DNA from: Bacteroidales bacterium
GTDB lineage: Bacteria; Bacteroidota; Bacteroidia; Bacteroidales; P3
Assembly (NCBI GenBank): GCA_017449525.1
Contig: JAFTFL010000009.1
Coordinates: 1 to 64,000 of the forward strand
Reading direction: 5' to 3'
DNA: 64,000 nucleotides
Shown: piece by piece, positions 22,014 to 30,672 of the stretch
Numbering within the stretch: position 1 is the first letter of the stretch
How the letters are laid out: the number at the start of each line of letters is the position of its first letter
Position numbers and translations under genes: made by a program
The notes under the pieces: model-generated
Databases searched by the model: none
The model's input: only the letters and a program-made list of their open reading frames with translations
What the model was told of the DNA's origin: nothing

Positions 22014-22021
22014 CAAAGTTA
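22014..22021 (-). promoter_or_regulatory. Orphan leftward -7 promoter box
   Basis: CAAAGTTA reads TAACTTTG leftward, a consensus Bacteroidota -7 element. No convincing leftward gene follows before the hydrogenase operon; palindrome cluster 1 lies about 100-250 bp downstream. Confidence 0.4.
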
Positions 22022-22198
22022 CGCATTTTTGCTCGTTCGTTTTGGAGGAGGTGCACTTCTTTGTCTGGCAGAAAGTGGGGGAGGCTCTGGCGGAGGCTGC
22101 TGCCGAGAGTTGGAGTGAGGGGTGGCAATAAAAGGGGGAACGGCTACGTTACGAAGTGGAGCTTCGGCCAGACCGACCTTCGCAGGAGGCGAGATTGT

Positions 22199-24088
22199 AT
22201 GGAAAGTGTAAAGGAAAAACTGAGTAAGCAGCTGCGGTTGTTGCAGATGGAGTACGACTATGAGCGTGCTGAATACGAGCGCGCGTTGCACTCGGGCCAT
22301 GTGCAATATCCTACTTATGAGAGCGGCTGTCGCTACCCTGTACGCATCGATGGCACGAGCCGTGATGTTATGGGGCGCAGCGTGCTACGCGTGGCGTTCG
22401 AGCGCGAGGCGGACGAGGGCGAACTGGATTTTGAGCCAGGTCGGACGGCTGTTTTCTTCCGCCTGACAGATGATGGGTCAAGTGTGGTAGAGTTGCAGCA
22501 GCCGTGCCACGTGTCTATGGTGGGCGATGACTGGGTGGAGGTGCAGATGCCTTCGGCAGCATCGGCTCGCAGTATCGAGAGCCACGCCCGTCTGAGCCTG
22601 ATAGGTTTGCAGCTCTGTATTGACGACACTTCGTTTCGGGTTATGCAGGATGCGTTGCGCCGCGCTATGGAAAGCAGCGACGAGCCGTTCAACCGACTGC
22701 GCGATGTGCTACTGGGCGAGAATCGTCCTCGTTTTCGAGAACTGCCTCAGCAGTCGTTTCCGTGGCTCAACGAGTCTCAGAACGAGGCTGTGAACCGCGC
22801 AGTGGCTGCACGCGATGTGGCTGTGGTTCACGGCCCTCCAGGTACGGGCAAGACTACGACGCTCATCGAGTGCATATCCGAAACTCTCAGACACGAGCCG
22901 CAGGTGATGGTGTGTGCTGCCAGCAATGCGGCTGTCGACTGGCTGTGCACCCAGTTGATGCATCGAGGCATCAGTGTGCTGCGTGTGGGTAATCCGCTTC
23001 GGGTGAGCGACGAAATGCTGGCCTGCTGCTACGAACGTCGCTTTGCGGACCACCCCGACTACCACGAGTTGTGGAACCTGCGTCGCCATGTGCTGAAAAC
23101 GAAGTCTGGTTCGCAACGGCGCACTGACTTGAATCGCCGTATTGCGGAGTTGGAGTACACCATACGCCGCGACGTGCTGAACCAGGCGGGGGTTGTGGCC
23201 TGCACCCTGGTGGGTAGTGGCTACGCAATACTCGACGGGTTGCGCGTCAACACCCTCTTTGTTGATGAGGCAGCTCAGGCCATGGAGGCAGCCTGCTGGT
23301 CGGCTCTGCTGAAGTGCAGACGGGTGGTGCTCGGAGGCGACCACAAGCAGTTGCCGCCCGTGGTGAAATGTGTGGAAGCGGCGCGCGAGGGGCTGGGCCA
23401 AACGCTGATGCAGCGTCTGGTCGGCAGCAAACCCGAATGTGTAACGCTGCTTACAACTCAATACCGCATGAATGAGGCTATCATGGGCTTCTCTTCACGG
23501 TGGTTCTACGGTGGAAAATTGTGTGCCGACGCTTCGGTGGCGCACCGCTTGGTGTCGCCCATTGACACGCCGCTCACTTGGTTCGACACTCGGCTGTTGG
23601 GCTACGACGAGCGGGCAGGCTCACGAGGTCCGAGTCTGAGCAATGTGGACGAGGCACGCATGGTGATGCGCTTGGTGCGCGAATATGTAGAGATGATAGG
23701 CGAAAGCCATATAGTAGACCACCGTGTTGACTTCGGCATCATTGCGCCCTATCGGGCGCAAGTGAGGCTGCTGCGTAGGCTGCTACGCATGCAGCACTTC
23801 TTCCGCTCACTGCGTCGCCAAGTGTCGGTGGACACGGTCGATGGATTCCAGGGGCAGGAACGCGACGTGGTGCTGCTCAGTATGGTGCGGAGCAATGCGG
23901 ATGGCACCATCGGCTTCTTGAGCGACCAACGACGCATGAATGTGGCCATCACAAGGGCGCGCATGAAACTCATGATAGTGGGCAACAGCGAAACCCTGTC
24001 GCACCATGCCTTTTTCCGTGCGCTGCTGGACTATGTGGAGCAGCATGGCGAATTGGTGGTGCTGCAACCCCCAGAGTCAGAACAGTAG
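22199..24088 (+). CDS. SF1 DNA/RNA helicase (IGHMBP2/Upf1-like)
   Basis: A 629-residue superfamily 1 helicase. Walker A GPPGTGKT is at about residues 212-219, with Walker B VDEAAQ at about 355-360, followed by GGDHKQLPPVV, TLLTTQYRMNE, VDTVDGFQGQERDVVLLS and MNVAITRARMKL. This is the full set of Upf1-like motifs (AAA_11 and AAA_12). Such proteins in Bacteroidota are putative DNA or RNA helicases of unclear duty. The start at 22199 is chosen because AGGAGG lies 10 bp upstream (22183-22188), an unusually strong ribosome-binding site for this phylum, and the protein before it lacks sense. Confidence 0.9.
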   Translation: MESVKEKLSKQLRLLQMEYDYERAEYERALHSGHVQYPTYESGCRYPVRIDGTSRDVMGRSVLRVAFEREADEGELDFEPGRTAVFFRLTDDGSSVVELQQPCHVSMVGDDWVEVQMPSAASARSIESHARLSLIGLQLCIDDTSFRVMQDALRRAMESSDEPFNRLRDVLLGENRPRFRELPQQSFPWLNESQNEAVNRAVAARDVAVVHGPPGTGKTTTLIECISETLRHEPQVMVCAASNAAVDWLCTQLMHRGISVLRVGNPLRVSDEMLACCYERRFADHPDYHELWNLRRHVLKTKSGSQRRTDLNRRIAELEYTIRRDVLNQAGVVACTLVGSGYAILDGLRVNTLFVDEAAQAMEAACWSALLKCRRVVLGGDHKQLPPVVKCVEAAREGLGQTLMQRLVGSKPECVTLLTTQYRMNEAIMGFSSRWFYGGKLCADASVAHRLVSPIDTPLTWFDTRLLGYDERAGSRGPSLSNVDEARMVMRLVREYVEMIGESHIVDHRVDFGIIAPYRAQVRLLRRLLRMQHFFRSLRRQVSVDTVDGFQGQERDVVLLSMVRSNADGTIGFLSDQRRMNVAITRARMKLMIVGNSETLSHHAFFRALLDYVEQHGELVVLQPPESEQ

Positions 24089-24177
24089 CGCGCAATTGTG
24101 GTTGGCTGGCGGCAGGCCTGCCGCCTGATGCGCAGAACTATATGTACACGATGTTGCATTGATTATACGATGAACCT

Positions 24178-25137
24178 ATGATGACAGATTTCGACAGTGC
24201 GGCGACGCATCGCACCACGCCACATCCACCGCTGCTGAGGTCGGGCGACCGAGTGGCCATTGTGGCACCGGCACGCTGGATTACCCCCGAGGAGGTTCAG
24301 CCCGCTGTGCAACTGCTTCGGTCTTGGGGCTTAGAGGTGTGGCTGCCCGAGGGCTTGTATGAGAGGGAGGCACAACTGGCAGGCAGCGACGCGCACCGCA
24401 CGGCGGTGATGCAGCGCCTCCTCGACGAACCGACGGTGCGTGCTGTATTCTGTGCCCGTGGAGGCTACGGCACGGTGCGCATGGTCGATGGGCTTGACTT
24501 TGCGGGCTATAGGCGGGCACCCAAATGGGTGGTCGGCTACAGCGACATCACCGTGCTGCACGCCCATCTGCAGGCAATGTGTCTCGGTGCTTCGCTCCAC
24601 GCCACCATGCCCATCAACCTACAGCCACAGCACTTACAGTCGCCCACACCAGCTGTCAGCACGCTGCATGATTGGCTGTTTCGGGGAAAGGTGTCCTATC
24701 GGTTCGCCAGCGATGTGCACAACCGCTGCGGAGAGGCGGTGGGTGAAGTGGTGGGGGGAAACCTGTCGGTGCTCTACAGCCTCATGGGCTCGCATTCGCT
24801 ACCCAAGACCGCAGGTCGTATTCTGCTGATTGAAGACCTCGACGAGTATGTATATCATGTCGACCGCATGATGCAGTGCTTGCTAAGAGCTGGCATACTG
24901 ACCGAGTTGGCTGGACTGGTGGTGGGCGGACTGACCGACATGCACGACAATGCGGTTCCCTTTGGCCGCTCGGCCTGTGAGGTGGTGGCCGATGCGGTGG
25001 CGAGATTTGATTATCCCGTCTGTTTCGGGGCTCCGTTCGGGCATCTGGGCGATGACAACTGCGCGCTGCCGATAGGTGTGCCGACCCACCTTGTGGTGGG
25101 TAGAGAGGCGTGCACACTCAGTGCCTCTTGGGAATAA
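24178..25137 (+). CDS. ldcA: LD-carboxypeptidase (S66 family)
   Basis: A 319-residue S66-family serine peptidase, muramoyltetrapeptide carboxypeptidase type, which trims the terminal D-Ala from tetrapeptides during murein recycling. The nucleophile motif VGYSDITVLH lies near residue 121, preceded by CARGGYGTVRM. The acid residue lies in EDLDEYVYHVDRM and the His in PFGHLGDD near the C-terminus, giving the Ser-Glu-His triad. No signal peptide is seen, consistent with a cytoplasmic recycling enzyme. It stands 89 bp after the helicase gene on the same strand. Confidence 0.9.
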   Translation: MMTDFDSAATHRTTPHPPLLRSGDRVAIVAPARWITPEEVQPAVQLLRSWGLEVWLPEGLYEREAQLAGSDAHRTAVMQRLLDEPTVRAVFCARGGYGTVRMVDGLDFAGYRRAPKWVVGYSDITVLHAHLQAMCLGASLHATMPINLQPQHLQSPTPAVSTLHDWLFRGKVSYRFASDVHNRCGEAVGEVVGGNLSVLYSLMGSHSLPKTAGRILLIEDLDEYVYHVDRMMQCLLRAGILTELAGLVVGGLTDMHDNAVPFGRSACEVVADAVARFDYPVCFGAPFGHLGDDNCALPIGVPTHLVVGREACTLSASWE

Positions 25138-25196
25138 CGCGCTTGCATGCCAGGGTGTCGCTGCGGCAGCGGCACAGTCAAGTCATAAAAAATGTG

Positions 25197-25204
25197 TACC
25201 TTTG
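25197..25204 (+). promoter_or_regulatory. -7 promoter box before 25214 gene
   Basis: TACCTTTG, nine bases before the ATG at 25214, so the transcript would be almost leaderless. It drives the operon of the deacetylase-like gene, heptose epimerase, kdsC and rlpA. Confidence 0.6.
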
Positions 25205-25213
25205 CACCCTTGA

Positions 25214-26572
25214 ATGGAGACCACTCGGCATAATTCGCAACGCTTGATGGTGTATGTGCCACGGCTAACCAACCGGCTGGGCTACACACTCAATGTACTT
25301 TTGCATCACGTGTTGGGTATGGAGTACGACATTACAACCGATGAGGCTCTGTTTCAGCACACCGATAGCCCTAAGTTGTGCTATGCTGAACGACGGGTGG
25401 GTGAGGCAGTATGGATTAAGTCATCGAGCTTTATGTTCGAGACTCGCATAGCGGAGCAGCAACTGACGACGGTGGACTACGCAGGGGGACGAGCCCCCTT
25501 TGCCGTCTATGGGCGCGATATTGACTTTCCGTTTGACATGCTGTCTGCTGCGTTCTACCTCCTGTCGCGCTACGAGGAGTATTTGCCACATCGGGTGGAT
25601 GTGCACGGCCGCTTCAGGCCAGAAGAGTGTTGGGCGATGAGAGAAGGAGTGCTGGAAGTGCCAGTGGTGAACGTGTGGGCACGCACTTTGGCCGAAGTGT
25701 TGCAGCAGCGCTATGACACACTGGTGGTGGGGAAGCCCGAGTTTTCGTTCGAGTGCACGATAGACATTGATGCGGCCTATTGCTACCGCAACAAGGGAGT
25801 GTTGCGCGGCTTGATAGGGTTTGCTAAGGATATTGCCGAGCAACATTCGGTGGAAGACGCACGACGTCGGTGGCGCACCCTAAGGGGAAAGGAGCCAGAC
25901 CCGTTTGACACGTTTGACTACATCCTCTCGTCCTGCCGTTCGCATGGCGTGGATAACCTGTTGTTTTTCCCCTTGATGGGCAATTACGGATTGTACGACA
26001 AAAGCATCTCCTACTTAGATGAGGATTTTCGACAATTGTTGCAGCATCTGAGCGACTATGCACGGTTGGGGATTCACAGCTCCTATGCATCGGCTGACGA
26101 CGGCTCGCTCATACCCATCGAGAAAGAACGGCTCAGCCGGACTATACACCACACTGTGAGGCGCAATCGTTGCCACTTTTTGCGTATGCGCATGCCGACA
26201 ACCTACCGCGCGCTGCTCGGCTACGGCATTGATAACGACTACACGATGGGCTACGCCACTGCGATTGGATTTCGCGCGGGCTTGGCCACACCCTATCCGT
26301 TCTATGATTTGGGCAACGATTACGAAACGACACTCATGATTCACCCCTTCGCTATGATGGATACGACCCTGAAAAAGTACATGCAATTGTCGCCAGCGGA
26401 AGCCCTGGAACAGGTGGGCACAATGATGGACAGGACTGCGGCAGTGGGCGGTACCTTCTCGGCTATATTCCACAATGAAAACCTGAGCGAACACTTTGGG
26501 TGGCAGGGGTGGCGCACCTTCTTTGAAGGAGTGTTGGATAGGGCGTACGGGATAAAAAAGACAGAACACTGA
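25214..26572 (+). CDS. Polysaccharide deacetylase-like protein
   Basis: A 452-residue protein. Its C-terminal two thirds look like a divergent polysaccharide deacetylase (NodB-like) fold seen in Bacteroidota: FECTIDIDAAYCYRNKG with the metal-site Asp region, then IGIHSSYAS-like (read here as LGIHSSYASA) and an EKERLSRTIHHTVRRNRCHF segment. The N-terminal 150 residues correspond to the extra domain found in this family (VYVPRLTNRLGYTLN, PFDMLSAAFYLLSRYEEYL). It has no signal peptide and is probably cytoplasmic, acting in cell-surface glycan assembly. It precedes the heptose epimerase gene by 13 bp. Confidence 0.75.
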   Translation: METTRHNSQRLMVYVPRLTNRLGYTLNVLLHHVLGMEYDITTDEALFQHTDSPKLCYAERRVGEAVWIKSSSFMFETRIAEQQLTTVDYAGGRAPFAVYGRDIDFPFDMLSAAFYLLSRYEEYLPHRVDVHGRFRPEECWAMREGVLEVPVVNVWARTLAEVLQQRYDTLVVGKPEFSFECTIDIDAAYCYRNKGVLRGLIGFAKDIAEQHSVEDARRRWRTLRGKEPDPFDTFDYILSSCRSHGVDNLLFFPLMGNYGLYDKSISYLDEDFRQLLQHLSDYARLGIHSSYASADDGSLIPIEKERLSRTIHHTVRRNRCHFLRMRMPTTYRALLGYGIDNDYTMGYATAIGFRAGLATPYPFYDLGNDYETTLMIHPFAMMDTTLKKYMQLSPAEALEQVGTMMDRTAAVGGTFSAIFHNENLSEHFGWQGWRTFFEGVLDRAYGIKKTEH

Positions 26573-26585
26573 GAATAGAAGAGAT

Positions 26586-27551
26586 ATGATTGTAGTAACG
26601 GGTGCAGCAGGCTTCATAGCAAGTAACCTTGTGGCGCGGTTGAACGAGCTGGGACGCGAGGATGTGGTGCTGGTGGACGACTTCAGTAAAGAGGCGAAGC
26701 GCAACAACTGGGAGCAGAAAAGATATGTGGAACGAGTGGATAGGACAACGTTTGCGGATTGGTTTCGCAAGCATGCGTCGGAAGTGGAAGTGGTGTTTCA
26801 CCTCGGAGCGCGTACGGACACGACGGAGTTTGACTGGAACGTGTTCCTACAACTCAATCTGCATTATACGCAGGAAGTGTGGCGGATGTGTACCGAGGCG
26901 CAGGTGCCAGTGGTCTATGCCTCCAGCGCTGCTACTTATGGGGCAGGGGAGTGTGGCTATTCGGACAACCACGATGTGGTGGAACGGTTGCAGCCGCTCA
27001 ATCCCTACGGCAGGTCGAAGAACGACTTTGACAAGTGGGCTTTGCAGCAAGAGACTCAGCCACCTTTCTGGGCTGGAGTGAAGTTCTTCAACGTGTATGG
27101 TCCGAACGAATATCACAAGGGGCGTATGGCATCGGTGGTGATGCACACCTATAATTCTATATGCGAACGGGGCTACATGAATCTTTTCCGCTCGCACAGG
27201 AGCGACTACGCCGACGGCATGCAGCTGCGCGACTTTGTGTATGTGAAGGATGTTGTAGAGGCCATGTTGTTTTTGGTGCACAGAAAGCCTGCGTCGGGTC
27301 TATATAATATAGGTACGGGTCGTGCACAAAGTTTCCTTGATTTGGCCAGAGCTACGTTTGCTGCGCTGGGAAAGGAGAGCGACATCCGCTTTGTGGATAT
27401 GCCTGAGGATATACGCGACAAATACCAATACTATACGCAAGCGGAAATGGGTAAGTTGAGGTCGGCTGGCTACAACGAACCGTTCCGCGATTTGCAGAGT
27501 GGGGTGGAAGATTATGTGAAGAACTATCTTTGTGGACACAGATTTGCGTAG
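26586..27551 (+). CDS. hldD: ADP-glyceromanno-heptose 6-epimerase
   Basis: A 321-residue short-chain dehydrogenase of the extended type. The NADP-binding GAAGFIASNL lies at the N-terminus, with the catalytic YGRSK near residue 140 and SSAATYGAGECGYSD. The heptose-epimerase pattern FFNVYGPNEYHKGRMASVV and DGMQLRDFVYVKDVVE are also present. HldD converts ADP-D-glycero-D-manno-heptose to the L,D form for LPS core. It is followed 36 bp later by kdsC, another LPS-precursor gene. The window also encodes a GDP-heptose set at 41-43 kb, so the cell may make two activated heptoses. Confidence 0.9.
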   Translation: MIVVTGAAGFIASNLVARLNELGREDVVLVDDFSKEAKRNNWEQKRYVERVDRTTFADWFRKHASEVEVVFHLGARTDTTEFDWNVFLQLNLHYTQEVWRMCTEAQVPVVYASSAATYGAGECGYSDNHDVVERLQPLNPYGRSKNDFDKWALQQETQPPFWAGVKFFNVYGPNEYHKGRMASVVMHTYNSICERGYMNLFRSHRSDYADGMQLRDFVYVKDVVEAMLFLVHRKPASGLYNIGTGRAQSFLDLARATFAALGKESDIRFVDMPEDIRDKYQYYTQAEMGKLRSAGYNEPFRDLQSGVEDYVKNYLCGHRFA

Positions 27552-27587
27552 CGACAGCGGTACGCAAGAATTATAAGACGATGAGCC

Positions 27588-28115
27588 ATGCATCCTTTAA
27601 ACTATAAAGCAAAGCTTCATGACATACGCGCCTTCGTGTTTGACTTTGACGGCGTGATGACCGATGGCAGTGTGTGGACGCTGGAGAACGGCGAGACCGT
27701 GAGGTGCGGTCATGCCAAAGATGGGTATGCACTGCAGTATGCGGTGAGAAAGGGGTACGAGGTGGCAGTCATTACGGGTGCCATCTCAAAAAGTATTACC
27801 AATCGGCTGAACTCTTTGGGGGTGCAGCATGTATACACGGGGTGCGCCAACAAAATGGAAACGTACCGTAAGTGGCTCGAGGAACTTGCCTTGAGCGAAG
27901 AGAATGTGCTCTTCATGGGCGACGACATACCAGATTATGAACTGATGCAGCATTGCGGAGTATCAACATGTCCAGCCGATGCGGCCATCGAGATAAGGGA
28001 TATGGCTGACTACATTTCGCTGTATGACGGTGGGAAAGGATGTGTGAGAGACGTGATTGAACAGGTGATGCGACTACAAAAGACGTGGTTTCACGCCGAC
28101 GCTCTAATATGGTAG
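27588..28115 (+). CDS. kdsC: KDO-8-phosphate phosphatase (KdsC-like)
   Basis: A 175-residue HAD phosphatase without a cap domain. The nucleophile motif is FDFDGVMTDG, the Thr/Ser motif is AVITG, the Lys is in GCANKMETY, and the acidic motif is MGDDIPDYELM. This matches KdsC, which hydrolyses 3-deoxy-D-manno-octulosonate 8-phosphate to KDO for lipid A-core synthesis. It follows hldD and overlaps the next start by 7 bp, consistent with an envelope-biogenesis operon. Confidence 0.9.
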   Translation: MHPLNYKAKLHDIRAFVFDFDGVMTDGSVWTLENGETVRCGHAKDGYALQYAVRKGYEVAVITGAISKSITNRLNSLGVQHVYTGCANKMETYRKWLEELALSEENVLFMGDDIPDYELMQHCGVSTCPADAAIEIRDMADYISLYDGGKGCVRDVIEQVMRLQKTWFHADALIW

Positions 28116-28915
28116 CTGTGGCGAATAGGGGGCTGTGGGTGTGGCGATGGTGTGTCGTGGCACTGCTGATGTGGGGAGCATGTCGAGCTTCTGCGCAACA
28201 GGGTGTCGCAGATACGATGCCGTTTACCATACATGCAACCTACTACAGCGACAAGTTTGTGGGGCGTAAAACCGCAAACGGCGAGGTGTTCCGGCAAGAG
28301 AAATTCACGGCTGCGCACAAGAGCATGAAGTTCGGAACGCTACTTCGGGTAACCAACCCTCGGACAGAACAAAGTGTAATCGTCAAGGTGAACGACCGTT
28401 GCCCCAAGCAGGGAGTGCTGGATTTGACCAAGCGTGCAGCCAAAACTATCGGGGTAGGTTCGGCCAAAGTTGAAGTGCAGATACTCTCGGTAGACTACGA
28501 AGAACAGTGGCGAGCACAGGGAGAAGAAAAAGAACTGCCAGAAGAAAAAGCACAAACGAAAAAGGATGCGCAGGGAATGGATCCAGTGAATTTAGGTGGA
28601 TCTTCAGTGAGTCGTACGCAGGGCACCGAAGAAAAGAAAGTTGTAGCTCGCCCATGCAAAACGTCGCAGGAGAGCAATGACACCTTATATTATATACAGC
28701 TGGCAACATATAGCACGCGACGGCTTGCATCGGAAGCCATCGAAAAGTTGCCGATGAGTCTCAGAGATGTTGTACTGATAGAGCCCGATTTGCATGGGCA
28801 CGGCGTAAGAGTTGTTACAACGACATGCCTGAATATGAAAGAGGCAACACAACAGCGTAAACGCATTCAAAACTTGTTCTCAAATGCCGAACTTGTACCC
28901 TGCCAGAATCCATAG
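28109..28915 (+). CDS. RlpA-like lytic transglycosylase with SPOR domain
   Basis: A 268-residue exported protein. The signal peptide (VVALLMWGACRASAQ) precedes an RlpA double-psi beta-barrel at about residues 40-135: ATYYSDKFVGRKTANGEVF, KFGTLLRVTNP, VKVNDRCPKQGVLDLTKRAA. A Glu/Lys-rich linker follows, then a SPOR-type peptidoglycan-binding domain (YYIQLATYSTRRLASEAI...). RlpA proteins cleave denuded glycan strands at division sites. ATG 28109 is preferred over 28085 because it gives a cleaner signal peptide; both overlap kdsC. Confidence 0.87.
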   Translation: MVAVANRGLWVWRWCVVALLMWGACRASAQQGVADTMPFTIHATYYSDKFVGRKTANGEVFRQEKFTAAHKSMKFGTLLRVTNPRTEQSVIVKVNDRCPKQGVLDLTKRAAKTIGVGSAKVEVQILSVDYEEQWRAQGEEKELPEEKAQTKKDAQGMDPVNLGGSSVSRTQGTEEKKVVARPCKTSQESNDTLYYIQLATYSTRRLASEAIEKLPMSLRDVVLIEPDLHGHGVRVVTTTCLNMKEATQQRKRIQNLFSNAELVPCQNP

Positions 28916-28932
28916 CGCACAAAGTGGACTGA

Positions 28933-29293
28933 TGAATCGTCTTGCAATGGGTAATAAATCGATCGACAATGGATGATAAGCCGTTCGATAATGTGTAATA
29001 AATCGTTTGACAATGGATATTAAGCCGTTCTACAATGTGTAATGAATCATTCGACAATGGGTTTTATATGCTACGAAGATTCAATGTTACATACTACATA
29101 ATTTAGTGTTATATACTACGAAGATTCAATGTCGCACACTACAACTTCAGTGCTATATACTACGAAGATTTAATGTTTCATACTACATAATTCATTGTTA
29201 TATACTACGATAATTCAATGTTGTTCACTAAAACAACTTGGTGTTATGTACTAAAATAACTTGATGTTATGTGTTACACTTATTCAATGTATG
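28933..29293. repeat. Degenerate 22-23 nt tandem array upstream of porP
   Basis: The first block is six contiguous 22-nt units starting at 28933, 28955, 28977, 28999, 29021 and 29043. They share T.A..CG.T.G.CAATG and alternate between two sub-types. The second block, 29065-29293, is about ten units of mostly 23 nt (range 21-23). They share TATATACTACGAAGATTCAA and close variants, again partly alternating. There are no unique spacers, so this is not a CRISPR array, and a 22-nt period is incompatible with coding. Confidence 0.8.
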
Positions 29294-29449
29294 CAGTCCT
29301 GCTTCAACCAAGCAAAACCAGTGCAATACAGACATGATACAACAATTTCTACCGTTCTTCAGAAGTATTTCAATGTTGGAACAGAAGTGAATTCATCAAA
29401 AAGCAGACCAAAATTGAGTAAAAATAACAAGTGAATCAATATTTATTGC

Positions 29450-29457
29450 TAACTTTG
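29450..29457 (+). promoter_or_regulatory. -7 promoter box of the T9SS operon
   Basis: TAACTTTG, a consensus Bacteroidota -7 element about 100 bp before the porP start, with an A/T-rich -33 region. Confidence 0.6.
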
Positions 29458-29558
29458 CATATCAAAACCGCTCTGTCCTAAGGAATGGTTAGAGTAGGAT
29501 GGTACAAGTATATATGAAACACTGATAGTATATTAGACGTAATCTTACAATACAGAAC

Positions 29559-30581
29559 ATGAAAACCAAAATCGGGAAAATATTAGCGTTGCCGCTCTTG
29601 ATACTGGGATTTTCATGTGTTGGTTTTGCTCAACAAGAGGCGCAGTTTACACAATATATGTTCAATCGGCTCTCGTACAATCCAGGGTACGCAGGAAGTT
29701 CAGGGTCGATATGTGCAACATTGATGTATCGCAACCAGTGGTTGGGATTTGGTATTGACCCACCAACACCGACATCCGAAGCAGGTAAGACACCTCAAAG
29801 TCTGCTCTTTTCTTTTGATATGCCCGTGAAGTTTCTCCACGGAGGTATCGGTTTGGTTTTCTCGTCTGACAAAATTGGCTACCATTCATCGGTTAGTGGC
29901 CATATTGATTATGCGTTCCGTATTTATTGGGGACCTGGTAACTTGGCAGCCGCTATAGAAGGCAGTTTTTACAATAGTACTCTTCAATTTTCGCAGTTGT
30001 TTGGTTCGAGCGATTTTACGGGTAACTACAACGGCCCCACGTCAAGTGCTGGAGATCCTTTGATTTCCTCAAGTTCGGACGCTTCGGATATGCTTATTGA
30101 TCTATCTACTGGACTATACTATCAGGTTCCGGGTACTTATTATTTTGGCTTTTCAATCAAGAATTTGCTTGGGGCTTCAAGTGAGGTGATCCATTTCAAG
30201 AATAGTCGAGTATTCTACTTGGTGGGGGGCTATGAATATGCAATACCAGCCAATCCATCCTTCAAACTAAAGCCTTCGGGGTTACTGAAGACGGCTGACT
30301 TCTACAAATTCCAAATAGATCTTTCTTGTTTACTTGACTATCAGAATTTGCTGTGGGGTGGAGTGAACTATAGGTTCCAGGATGCAGTCTCAGTGTTGGC
30401 GGGCGTAAATTATAATAAACTTAGAATAGGTTTGTCGTACGACTTGACTACATCGAAGATAGGTTCAATGAAAAACGGGCGAAGCTTTGGTACCATAGAG
30501 GCTTATCTGAGGTATTGCTTCAAGGTTATTGTTCCGCCTAAACCACCTTCAATTTATAGAAATACGAGAATTTTGGACTAA
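29559..30581 (+). CDS. porP: T9SS outer-membrane protein PorP/SprF family
   Basis: A 340-residue protein with a signal peptide (LPLLILGFSCVGFAQ). The PorP/SprF hallmark QEAQFTQYMFNRLSYNPGYAG follows it directly, then the middle motifs YRNQWLGF and FSFDMPV...GGIGLVFSSDKIG. Family members are outer-membrane beta-barrels of the type IX secretion machinery or of its substrate anchoring. It is the first gene of porP-gldK-gldL-gldM-gldN, the usual Bacteroidota order. The gene is visibly more A+T-rich than its left neighbours. Confidence 0.93.
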   Translation: MKTKIGKILALPLLILGFSCVGFAQQEAQFTQYMFNRLSYNPGYAGSSGSICATLMYRNQWLGFGIDPPTPTSEAGKTPQSLLFSFDMPVKFLHGGIGLVFSSDKIGYHSSVSGHIDYAFRIYWGPGNLAAAIEGSFYNSTLQFSQLFGSSDFTGNYNGPTSSAGDPLISSSSDASDMLIDLSTGLYYQVPGTYYFGFSIKNLLGASSEVIHFKNSRVFYLVGGYEYAIPANPSFKLKPSGLLKTADFYKFQIDLSCLLDYQNLLWGGVNYRFQDAVSVLAGVNYNKLRIGLSYDLTTSKIGSMKNGRSFGTIEAYLRYCFKVIVPPKPPSIYRNTRILD

Positions 30582-30672
30582 TTTCGATGAGAAATGCAAC
30601 CTTTCGTTGAAAAAATGCGTATAGGGACAGAAATAAATGAGACCAAACTGTAAACAATAAAAACCAATAGAT

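Larger units (their letters stand above)
21442..22198. other. Intergenic region with palindrome cluster 1
   Basis: About 750 bp without a supported gene. It holds the hydrogenase promoter on the left, a cluster of short palindrome-like elements related to ATGCCGTACGGCAT at about 21770-21920, and a leftward TAACTTTG box at 22014-22021 with no gene behind it. Confidence 0.6.
28916..29558. other. Gene-free leader region of the T9SS operon
   Basis: About 640 bp without a gene. More than half is the 22-23 nt tandem array at 28933-29293. The rest is A/T-rich and contains the porP promoter box at 29450. Confidence 0.7.

Noticed and set aside
28933..29293. CRISPR array upstream of porP
   Set aside because: The whole 22-23 nt unit repeats and degenerates together; there are no unique spacers between constant repeats and no cas genes in the window.
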